64,000 nt of DNA from Gammaproteobacteria bacterium (GTDB lineage: Bacteria; Pseudomonadota; Gammaproteobacteria; Pseudomonadales; Azotimanducaceae). Every line of letters begins with the position of its first letter. Within the stretch, counting starts at the first letter, position 1. The translations under genes and the position numbers were made by a program. The stretch covers positions 62,001-126,000 of the forward strand of contig JAPOWH010000017.1 of the NCBI GenBank assembly GCA_026707735.1. The letters run 5' to 3'. This document shows positions 26,363-34,245 of this stretch, in pieces. Below the pieces are notes generated by a model. The model was not told the origin of the DNA. It worked only from the letters and a program-made list of their open reading frames with translations, and did not search any database.

Positions 26363-26690
26363 TGGTGCCCGAGGCCGGAGTCGAACCGGCACGGAGTATT
26401 CTCCAAGGGATTTTCTTACCACTACGACTTTCGGCGCCGCTGCTACTACAACGTTCGTGGTCTGGACTTTCTCTTCACCTTGATTGGCTCTCAGTCGCGA
26501 GATTTTTCAAGGGGGAGCCGTAAAGTCTCTACACTTTCGACCTCGACTTCGAGATCGCTTAGCTCGGGATTGCCACACCTGCACGAAACGAGGTTTCCCC
26601 GAATTTGACTCCATTCACGGTGGACGTCGCCGTCCACGTGCTCAATTTGACGCTCAAGTCCCTTGCGTCTACCAATTTCGCCACTCGGGC
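26363..26690 (-). tRNA. tRNA-Leu (UAA) interrupted by a group I intron
   Basis: Split tRNA gene on the minus strand. The 5' exon (26690-26656, 35 nt) ends in GGGACTT and the 3' exon (26414-26363, 52 nt with CCA) starts AAAATCCC. Joined, they give an 87-nt tRNA: acceptor GCCCGAG/CTCGGGC, D-arm with AATTGGTAGAC, anticodon stem AAGGGA/TCCCTT around CTTAAAA (anticodon UAA), a long class II variable arm, T-loop TTCGACT and discriminator A. The intron lies after the first anticodon base, the same site as in cyanobacterial and plastid tRNA-Leu(UAA). It is divergent from the second tRNA-Leu. Confidence 0.95.
26415..26655 (-). ncRNA. Group I self-splicing intron in tRNA-Leu(UAA)
   Basis: 241-nt intron without an open reading frame. 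The catalytic core elements are readable in order on the minus strand: P (AAATTGAGC, about 26648-26640), the segment TTCGGGGAAACCTCG, Q (AATCCCGAGC, about 26571-26562), R (GTGTAGAGACTTTACGGC, about 26534-26517) and S (AAGAGAAAGTCCA, about 26475-26463). R and S can pair as P7 (GACTTT/AAAGTC), and CCTTGA/TCAAGG gives P8. The 5' exon ends in T and the intron ends in G, as required. Motif wording resembles the IC3-type introns of cyanobacterial trnL. I did not resolve P1. Confidence 0.93.
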
Positions 26691-26824
26691 AACAGTTTCA
26701 AACGATTTTACTTGCCATATAGACTTGAAGTACGCAGGGATGTTCAATCGCATCGAATGTCTCTGTCAGCTTGCAAACAGCTCGGAACGAGTTGGCCAGC
26801 GTACGCTCTAAAATTAGCTGCGTT

Positions 26825-26909
26825 GCTCAGGTGTTGGAACTGGCAGACAAGCAGGATTTAGGTTCCTGTGCCTTCGGGCGTGAGGGTTCGACTCCCTCCC
26901 TGGGCACCA
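26825..26909 (+). tRNA. tRNA-Leu (UAG)
   Basis: Class II tRNA with acceptor GCTCAGG/CCTGGGC (two G-T wobbles), D-arm GGAACTGGCAGAC, anticodon loop TTTAGGT (UAG) between GGA and TCC, variable-arm hairpin TGCCTTCGGGCG, T-loop TTCGACT and encoded CCA. It has no intron. It is divergent from the intron-bearing tRNA-Leu(UAA) 134 bases away. Confidence 0.95.
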
Positions 26910-26992
26910 CATCGCGCTTACGCGGTTGTTCACATCGAGAAGTTGTGGACCAACGGAGCAAGAGCTGGAACATCTAGTGGATACTGGTAGCG

Positions 26993-27685
26993 GTGCAAAC
27001 CAAGTGTCTTGACGGCATAGCGCCTCTTCAGATTGGCGACGAGGTGTTGCCACATACATGCCTTGTGCTATCTCGAGTTGGCGACCATGTCGATCAGCTA
27101 CTAAACCCCGAAAACCAAGCCATTCAGAACTCCATAGCGAGTCGAAAGCGGGAATTCTCATCCGGTCGCCGTGCCGCGCACACTGCTCTCAGACAAATTG
27201 GTATTGAGGGCGTACCTATCGACCGAACTGGAAGGATGCCAAATTGGCCGAGCGGTATTGTGGGAAGTATCTCTCACTCTAACGCACTTGCAGTGGCAAC
27301 TATTGGGCCCGACGACGAATACGTAGGTATAGGAATCGACGTAATTCCAGTACTAGCCGTTTCGGAAAGTGTGGGAGGGCGTGTGCTGTTGGATGCGGAA
27401 CGCCAATGGCTTTCTCAGATGGATTCCGGAACTTGGCGAACCGCACTTTACAGCGCAAAGGAGTCCATCTACAAAGCTGTCAATCCCATCGTAGGTGAAT
27501 TTCTTGCATTCGATGACGTCGAATTGCGGGTTTCGCTTGAGTCCCTAGAGTTTTCCGCCAACACTACACGAGCTCGCGAATCTAGCAATACCGTTAAGCG
27601 CGGGAAAGGCTACTTTCACCGAATTGAAGGTCATTGGCTGACGATTTTCGCTGTGAGCCGCACGGAAGATTCGAAAGAGTCGTGA
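26993..27685 (+). CDS. 4'-phosphopantetheinyl transferase (Sfp/EntD type)
   Basis: Transfers the phosphopantetheine arm from CoA to carrier-protein serines. The 230-residue protein has the Mg-binding motif GIGIDVI near residue 120 and the second motif YSAKESIYKA near residue 160, with the EntD-like N-terminal RRAAHTALRQIG and SISHSN. The start is GTG 26993. No carrier protein or non-ribosomal synthetase gene lies nearby, so it may serve genes elsewhere (fatty-acid/PUFA, siderophore or polyketide synthesis). Confidence 0.88.
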   Translation: MQTKCLDGIAPLQIGDEVLPHTCLVLSRVGDHVDQLLNPENQAIQNSIASRKREFSSGRRAAHTALRQIGIEGVPIDRTGRMPNWPSGIVGSISHSNALAVATIGPDDEYVGIGIDVIPVLAVSESVGGRVLLDAERQWLSQMDSGTWRTALYSAKESIYKAVNPIVGEFLAFDDVELRVSLESLEFSANTTRARESSNTVKRGKGYFHRIEGHWLTIFAVSRTEDSKES

Positions 27686-27922
27686 CCCGTGCAATCGGCT
27701 CAATACACGCCAACAACCTAGTCTCCCTGCACGTTGATCGAATCGCATACGTATAAAGCTGGGGCTATCATGTTTTGCAAGTGTTCACCATTCGTTCTAC
27801 CCCGGCGAGATGATCGCTGAGGCATCACAACTCACTCCTGCGTGAGCAGTTGACCCTGTTTTAAAAAGACTTCTGCAGCGGCTGCACGTGAAACCGCAAC
27901 CACTCAATATCGAGCAAACGCT

Positions 27923-30055
27923 ATGAAACAAACCAAAAGGCAATTTCATCTAGCTTTAGGCTTAACAGGACACAAGAGTCAGACATTGATCTTGGCTCCC
28001 GCATTGTTTGCGTTGTACGTAGGGAGCAATGTACACGCTTCAGAGGACTATCTCATCGTCGATGGCGCGACATCTACCACCACCTCATTGCATCAACAAC
28101 TACCCGACGTACTCTTTCAACCTGATCAGGCTTCAGCGTACAAGTTAGAACTACCCGATTTAGCACCATCCGAAGAATTGAAAATGCGACCGGAGCGACG
28201 TAGCGGTCCTCAAAAGATTGGAGCACATCGAGAAATCCCGCTGAATGCACAGGGTGACCTCATCGAAGAAATGCGCTGGACTTCGTTTGAGTCAGGTGTT
28301 GTTGCCTACGCGACAATTCGGTCGCCTGGGGCGAAATCAATCAGGGTGGAAATGGAACTGAACCTTCCGCCTAATGCAATGATCCTGTTCTTCGAGATTG
28401 ACGAAGACGGAGACCGCACCGGATTTGACGCCATCAAATCCAAGAGAACGGAAATTTCAGAGAAGTATTTTTGGTCGCCGCCAGCAAGAGGGGAAGTGAT
28501 TGGAATCGAAGTCCGATTGGACTCGAGGAAAGATGTCCGGAGTTCAAAAATTTCACTGTTGCGTCTGGCCCATCGCACCAGAGCAGCTGTTGAAGGAGAC
28601 ATCCCAGCTTATGAATTGGAGTGCACAAATCACACGGACTCTCAATGTGCTGTCGATGATGGAGATCTGGACGAGAGTTCAGCAAAGTCTACTGTCAAGT
28701 TGGAATTTGAAGACGGAGAGTACACGTATGTTTGCTCGGGAATGCTGATGAACGTTGAAGATGGCGAAGGAATATTCAAACCTTACATTCTGACTGCCGC
28801 CCATTGCATAGCTGATGATGCCGCGGCGAGTTCCGTTGTTGTGCACTGGTTTTACCGCAAGGGGTTGTGCGGTGGCAATTCCACGGACGTGGACTACACA
28901 GTAACGTACGGTGGCGCAGACCTCCTTCAGACAAGATCTCGCGAAGACATGACGTTGTTGGAGCTCAATCGCAGCGCACCAGACGGTGCTCGGTATGCGG
29001 GGTGGTGGACCTCAAATGTTTCCTACGGAGTACATGTGCACGGAGCTCACCATCCTGGAGGTGAGCACAAAAAGTACTTTCAGGGGTCGTCATTGGGTAG
29101 CGACACGATTGAAGTTTGCGACTCTGAAGATGAAACCGATTGCTTCACACTAACCGATGGCATTGCCGTACGGTTCGCCGCAGGTGCCCCTGAAGGAGGG
29201 AGCAGTGGAGCTGGAATGTGGCAGGTTCATCCCGAAGACGGAGAAGCCCGTCTGGTAGGAATTCTTTCAGCGTCGGACCAGGAGTGCAACAGACCCTACG
29301 TATGGTTTGGAAGACTGCAGAACTTCTACCCATTCATCGAAGAGTGGTTTGATCCGGAGATTGATGACACGCAAGACGATCACGGCAACACAACCGCGAC
29401 AGCAACTCTCGTGACCATTGGAAGTGTGATCGAGGGGGAGATCGACGACAGCGATGACATCGACATGTTTGAGATTAGCATCTCCCAATCCGGGGAGCTG
29501 AAGGTGCACACTCAAGGTTCGCTTGACACCGTGGGTTGGATACTCGGGGAAGATGGCAATGAAATTGCCACAGACGACGACAGTGGCATTGGGCTCAACT
29601 TCTCGATGTCGGTCGAGGTCGATGCGGGAACCTACTTTGTAAAGATTGAAAGCTATGGCAGCAACACTGGCGAGTATGAACTGCACACCGAATTCGTTGC
29701 TGGCGACGATCATGGAAACGACGCAGCCACTGCTACAACGATATCTTGCTCCGCCAATTCGTGGAATTTAGATACGCCAGGAGTCATAGATGTTGAAAGT
29801 GACGTTGATGTGTTTGAGCTGGAATTGCTGCGTTCTTCCGTGGTAACGATGTATACCGAGGGAGAGACCGACACGATTGGCGAGTTGAAGAATGATCAAG
29901 ACTCCTCCCTAGAACGCAACGACGACCGTTCTGAAACTGACGCAAACTTCCGAATTACACGTGAGCTCTCTAAAGGCACCTATTACCTATACATTGAAGG
30001 ACGTGCAACAGACCCTTCCAAGTATCGGCTAAATGTCGAGGTAGCGGTTGACTAG
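27923..30055 (+). CDS. Secreted trypsin-like serine protease with two C-terminal PPC domains
   Basis: Extracellular or periplasmic protease of 710 residues. A signal peptide lies in residues 1-39 (cleavage near NVHA). A pro-region follows to about residue 245. The chymotrypsin-fold catalytic triad is His294 (TAAHC), Asp342 (EDMTLLEL) and Ser428 (GGSSGAG). Two bacterial pre-peptidase C-terminal domains follow (about 490-590 and 595-708), each starting DDHGN and containing DVDVFEL-like or DIDMFEI strands; these usually aid secretion and are often cleaved off. Start ATG 27923. The stop codon shares the tetranucleotide CTAG with that of the convergent receptor gene. Confidence 0.92.
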   Translation: MKQTKRQFHLALGLTGHKSQTLILAPALFALYVGSNVHASEDYLIVDGATSTTTSLHQQLPDVLFQPDQASAYKLELPDLAPSEELKMRPERRSGPQKIGAHREIPLNAQGDLIEEMRWTSFESGVVAYATIRSPGAKSIRVEMELNLPPNAMILFFEIDEDGDRTGFDAIKSKRTEISEKYFWSPPARGEVIGIEVRLDSRKDVRSSKISLLRLAHRTRAAVEGDIPAYELECTNHTDSQCAVDDGDLDESSAKSTVKLEFEDGEYTYVCSGMLMNVEDGEGIFKPYILTAAHCIADDAAASSVVVHWFYRKGLCGGNSTDVDYTVTYGGADLLQTRSREDMTLLELNRSAPDGARYAGWWTSNVSYGVHVHGAHHPGGEHKKYFQGSSLGSDTIEVCDSEDETDCFTLTDGIAVRFAAGAPEGGSSGAGMWQVHPEDGEARLVGILSASDQECNRPYVWFGRLQNFYPFIEEWFDPEIDDTQDDHGNTTATATLVTIGSVIEGEIDDSDDIDMFEISISQSGELKVHTQGSLDTVGWILGEDGNEIATDDDSGIGLNFSMSVEVDAGTYFVKIESYGSNTGEYELHTEFVAGDDHGNDAATATTISCSANSWNLDTPGVIDVESDVDVFELELLRSSVVTMYTEGETDTIGELKNDQDSSLERNDDRSETDANFRITRELSKGTYYLYIEGRATDPSKYRLNVEVAVD

Positions 30056-33000
30056 CCGCAATTGCTGGCTTGGTTCGATCGAGAGGTCTTTAGACTAAGG
30101 TAGTAGATGCGACCTCGAGGGTCGTGCAGATAGTAGTCATATGCACCATCCACAATCACAAGCGGTGGCTCACGATTAAGCAAGTTCTTTGCACCTAGAG
30201 AAATCTGCAGCGGCATGTCGAAACGGAACCACTCCGTAGTGCACCATCGAAATTGCGCGTCTACCGTGGTCATCGCTTTGATGTTTGGTGCATACCCCAA
30301 GTAAGCGCCAAGAAACGCAGTCTGGGTAGCTTCGTCTTTATAGCTTCCGATCGAATTGACGCTAATCCTTCCTCCGGCGTTTGCACGCGACCAGTCCAAA
30401 GCCGCTTGAAGGCGAAGTTTCGGCATAGGCCGCGCGATGGCATTCGACGCGTTTCGCTTGCCAATGCCATTGATGACCATTCCGGACTGGAGAGTCAGCT
30501 TATACTCAAGAAACCGGGTTACTGAGGAAGAGAGAGTGAAGTCGCCAACATCCGCAACGCTGAACGAATGGGTAGCGGATGCGTCAAGCCCACTTGTGAC
30601 AAGCCTGTTCGCATTCAAATAACTTGGTTCGGTTCGCACCAAGTAGCCATCTGCTCTTCGGATTACTTTGTTTGGCAATCCCTCTCCGATGCTAAAGACC
30701 GACTCGACTCCATCACCGTCGTGGTCCCAGACACCGCAAAGAGGTCCAGTCGCTGCATCGCCGTTGACGCCATCAGGACAGCGCAGCGCGTTATCGCGAT
30801 CGATGAGTGCTTGATGGCCTTCTCGAATTACCAGTTCGTTGTAGTCGTAGTGATACCAGTCCACAGTTGCTTCGAATCCGTCTATGGCATGAGGATTCCA
30901 CGTCAATCCGACACTTAGCGTCCGTGCCGTCTCGGGAGTTATGTCGGGGTTGCCTCGTGCCTGAGAAGCCCTGTAAGCAAGCGATGCGGCGTTGGAAAAC
31001 GGATCGCTAGAGTTCTGAAATAGAGTTCGACTGCCTCCTGTCTGCAACAGCGATCCGATCTTGAAGGAAGTTCCCGCGCTTAGCCGTAGTGAGACTTCTT
31101 CAGTGAGGGAAACCAGCAGCGAGAGCTTGGGATCCAACGAAACTGCATCAGGGTCTCGAATTTGCTCTCTGCGGAGTGCTGCGTACAGGTTGGTTCGTCG
31201 AGACAGTGGGACGTGTAGTTCCGTGAAAAGAGACCAACTCTGGGTGTCATTTGTCCAATCGGTATCCCCACTAAGGAAAGCGAACCCAAACACGTTGGAA
31301 ATATCGTCGTAGTCAGTCTCGGCAGAAGTTCGACGAAATTGCGATCCAATCGCCAGACCAACTGGCAATCCTCTCAAAGTAGCGACGTCCGCATAGGCGA
31401 GAAAATCCAATACGAAATGGCTCAATTTGCGATCGGACCGATAGATTCCATGCATCCACTGGAGCAATTCAGGCGGATTCTGATAGAGACGGGCTGCATC
31501 CGAAACCGTCAACTGAGGATCCGGCGCCCAGGAACTTCCGGATGGACTCCACTTCTCTCCGGTTGAAGGATCGAAGACACTCGTCTGGAAACTGTTGTAG
31601 TAGAAGCAATTGCCGGTGCCCAGATTTCCTGAACCCGGCGAGCCTGTCGCGGAATTGCAATCTGGGCCGCCAAAGCCTTCAAATGCCAAGTTCACTCGAT
31701 CCGTAATCGAATCAGTGGGAAGGTGCGTTGTGATCTTTCTTGATGCCGACGCAATGCTTATGTCAATTTCCCAAGACCGCTCAAGCCACGTCCAATTCGA
31801 TTTGAGCCCTGCAAGAACATCGAAGCCGCTTCGCAAGTACTTGTCCCGCGTATTCAATGGCCGACTTTCAAATGTCGACGCAGAGGTACCACCTATGACC
31901 CGCTGAAGCGCTTGGTAGGGCACAGGTTCAAACCCTCGCCGTGCAGCATCGAGTTGCAGTCCCAGATTGTGAGAGGGAACAACTACATATCTAACGTCAG
32001 GGTAGTAGGAGTTTCCACCTTGTGAAGAAGAACTGAAGAGCGCCATCGAGGCATAGAGTGTCGTTCCACCATCCAGTGTGTGCTCAACTGTAGAACTCAA
32101 TTGGTATTGAGACTCCCCTCGAACCATGGAAAAGAAGGTGGAGTAGTCGTATACGCAGATGTGGGCGAAATTTGGATGCAATCCAAGCGTTCCCATCCCT
32201 GCATCTCGTTCAGCCACCTTGTCACATTCGGGGTCCGGCAGACTGCCTTGAAATTGAGCTACATCCGGTCCGCCATTGGGCCACCAGTAGTTCGCGTCTA
32301 CCGCCTGCGGTCCCGCCTCGCCCACCAAAGGCACGTATCTCCCAGGTTGACCGAAACTTGAAAGTCCAGAAAGCCCGAAGCGATCGAAGCGATCTGTGTA
32401 GGTAAGTTCGCGGCGATTCAGCAAACTTGCTGCTAGCGTGAATTGTGTATTTGCGTTGCCCCTGCCGTAGAGCACGTCAACGGTGGTGTCCATTTGCTCG
32501 CCGGACTCGTGATCCTGGGAAACATAAAGTCGCGTCTCAAATCCACGAAAGTCGGAGCGAGTAATCACATTGACCACTCCGGCGACAGCATCCGATCCAT
32601 AGATTGCGGAATTGCCGTCCTTCAAAAGATCAATGCGTTCGATGGCGATATTGGGAACTAGCGTTTGAACGTCCACATACGATCCTCCATTCTGATTGAA
32701 CTGCGAGGGGATCACGCGCTTGCCATTAAGAAGCACGAGCGTTGCGCCGTTGCCTAGGTTTCTTACGTTGATGCTGGCGTGGCCATATGATCCATTATCG
32801 CCAACCCAGTTGCTAGAGGAAAGCCCCAGCGAGCTCATGTTTGAGCTTAAGTCGCGAAGAATGTCTTTGAAGTCCGCGGGCGCGATGCCCTGCAGCTCAT
32901 CGGACGTGAGCGTAGTCAGTGGGACCGCTGCTGGATGAATTCCTGTTGGGATGAGGGTGCCAGTCACCACGATTTCTTCAATATCTGAGTCCGCGACGCC

Positions 33001-33114
33001 GCGGGACTGTTCGTTTTCTGCCGCTTCCTCCGGGAGCGTAATAGAAGGGCTCGCGCAGATTGGGCCCGCACAGATAAGCAAAAGGCAGAATCGGAAATGT
33101 AGTATGGGTTTCAT
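30052..33114 (-). CDS. TonB-dependent outer-membrane receptor
   Basis: Large receptor of 1020 residues. The signal peptide ends near PICAS; the TonB box region is IEEIVVTGT (about residues 46-54). The plug domain (about 60-190) contains DILRDLSSN, VRNLGNGATLVLLNGKRV and GSDAVAGVVNVIT. The rest is a 22-strand barrel ending in the usual aromatic-rich region (RGRIYYLSLKTSR). Its Ser/Asn-rich plug resembles the OAR-like receptors of marine gammaproteobacteria and Caulobacterales, used for sugars, peptides or iron complexes; the substrate is unknown. It would be energised by the Ton island at 3638-13741. The neighbouring protease might feed it peptides (inference). Confidence 0.94.
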   Translation of the reverse strand: MKPILHFRFCLLLICAGPICASPSITLPEEAAENEQSRGVADSDIEEIVVTGTLIPTGIHPAAVPLTTLTSDELQGIAPADFKDILRDLSSNMSSLGLSSSNWVGDNGSYGHASINVRNLGNGATLVLLNGKRVIPSQFNQNGGSYVDVQTLVPNIAIERIDLLKDGNSAIYGSDAVAGVVNVITRSDFRGFETRLYVSQDHESGEQMDTTVDVLYGRGNANTQFTLAASLLNRRELTYTDRFDRFGLSGLSSFGQPGRYVPLVGEAGPQAVDANYWWPNGGPDVAQFQGSLPDPECDKVAERDAGMGTLGLHPNFAHICVYDYSTFFSMVRGESQYQLSSTVEHTLDGGTTLYASMALFSSSSQGGNSYYPDVRYVVVPSHNLGLQLDAARRGFEPVPYQALQRVIGGTSASTFESRPLNTRDKYLRSGFDVLAGLKSNWTWLERSWEIDISIASASRKITTHLPTDSITDRVNLAFEGFGGPDCNSATGSPGSGNLGTGNCFYYNSFQTSVFDPSTGEKWSPSGSSWAPDPQLTVSDAARLYQNPPELLQWMHGIYRSDRKLSHFVLDFLAYADVATLRGLPVGLAIGSQFRRTSAETDYDDISNVFGFAFLSGDTDWTNDTQSWSLFTELHVPLSRRTNLYAALRREQIRDPDAVSLDPKLSLLVSLTEEVSLRLSAGTSFKIGSLLQTGGSRTLFQNSSDPFSNAASLAYRASQARGNPDITPETARTLSVGLTWNPHAIDGFEATVDWYHYDYNELVIREGHQALIDRDNALRCPDGVNGDAATGPLCGVWDHDGDGVESVFSIGEGLPNKVIRRADGYLVRTEPSYLNANRLVTSGLDASATHSFSVADVGDFTLSSSVTRFLEYKLTLQSGMVINGIGKRNASNAIARPMPKLRLQAALDWSRANAGGRISVNSIGSYKDEATQTAFLGAYLGYAPNIKAMTTVDAQFRWCTTEWFRFDMPLQISLGAKNLLNREPPLVIVDGAYDYYLHDPRGRIYYLSLKTSRSNQASNCG

Positions 33115-33183
33115 GCGGAACTCAATCTCTCAATGGAGTTGGATCCGGTTAGTAAATGGCCGCTGGTTCGGACACGAACGAAA

Positions 33184-34245
33184 CTAACGGTTCGGACCAC
33201 GTTGCATGGGAATTGGTTGCCATCGCTCCAGCGACGTTTTCGGCAAGACCGTGGGGTTGACGCAACTCATGGGCCATTTCCCTCTTAAGACAAGAGACAC
33301 TTCGCGGCCAACGCGCCGGCGAGCGGTGGGACGCATCCGTGTCGTGGCTGACGCCACATGCGGTGTCACAATTACGTTTGTCATGCTGAGCAAGGGATTT
33401 TGGGGGTTGGGAGGTTCGGTCTCCAGAACATCCAATCCCGCGGACTGAACCTTTCCGTTGTTCAGTGCATCAATAAGGGCAGATTCCTTGATTATTGGTC
33501 CGCGTGCGGTGTTAACAATTACGACACCTTCCTTCATGCGGTCAAACGCATCTGCATTGAGCATGTGCTCAGTCTCCTCATTGTGAGGCGAGTGAACGCT
33601 GATATAGTCAGAACGTTCCAGAAGTTCTCCCCAGGCAACTGGTTCGACATCGAACTCGCCCATGGTGAGTTCGCTGACATAGGGATCGTAGGCAATGACG
33701 TTCAGGCCGAAAGCCTTGGCGCGCGTGGCTGTGCAACGAGCAACGTTGCCGAACGAGACCAGACCGAGCGTCCTACCCATCAGTCTGGGCACACGGTTGA
33801 GAATGGGACGACCTCGGTACCACTCTTGAGTCGAGGCGAGAATGTCCATTTCCTTGGTCTTTCGAACTGCATTGAGCAGCAGCATCATTGCGTGATCGGC
33901 TACTTCCTCAATGAACACGTCGGGAGTATTGGTGACAACGATTCCCGCCTTAGTTGCAGCTTCCACATCCACCATATCGACTCCAACGCTGCCCAGTCCG
34001 ATGACTACGCACTTGTCAAGACGTCCGATAATGTCCTCGTTGATGTGGATACCCCACGAAGTAATCACTGCGTCGGCTTCCCTGGCACCCTCGGCAAAAG
34101 CTTCCGGCGAGGGGCTTGCGACCTCAACAATGTCTGCTACAGGTCCGAGAGCCTCCAGTTCCAGTGAATATTTCTTCTCAAGATCGACTACCTCGGCTAT
34201 TCGAGGCAATTGCATCGCAACGATTTTCTTAGTCATTTGATCCAT
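33184..34245 (-). CDS. D-2-hydroxyacid dehydrogenase (C-terminal-binding-protein/PGDH-like)
   Basis: NAD-dependent 2-hydroxyacid dehydrogenase family protein of 353 residues. The substrate-binding half is at 1-100 and 300-330; the Rossmann domain has GRTLGLVSFGNVAR. Catalytic residues are Arg in NTARGPII, Glu in LETEPP and His in TPHVAS. C-terminal-binding-protein-like dehydrogenases are the closest general group. ATG 34245 lies within the end of the upstream acyl-CoA ligase gene (17-base overlap); ATG 34236 is the alternative. Substrate not determined. Co-transcribed with the ligase. Confidence 0.88.
   Translation of the reverse strand: MDQMTKKIVAMQLPRIAEVVDLEKKYSLELEALGPVADIVEVASPSPEAFAEGAREADAVITSWGIHINEDIIGRLDKCVVIGLGSVGVDMVDVEAATKAGIVVTNTPDVFIEEVADHAMMLLLNAVRKTKEMDILASTQEWYRGRPILNRVPRLMGRTLGLVSFGNVARCTATRAKAFGLNVIAYDPYVSELTMGEFDVEPVAWGELLERSDYISVHSPHNEETEHMLNADAFDRMKEGVVIVNTARGPIIKESALIDALNNGKVQSAGLDVLETEPPNPQNPLLSMTNVIVTPHVASATTRMRPTARRRVGREVSLVLRGKWPMSCVNPTVLPKTSLERWQPIPMQRGPNR

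Noticed and set aside
33358-34167. 269-codon frame antisense to the hydroxyacid dehydrogenase
   Set aside because: The opposite strand carries all catalytic motifs of a known family.
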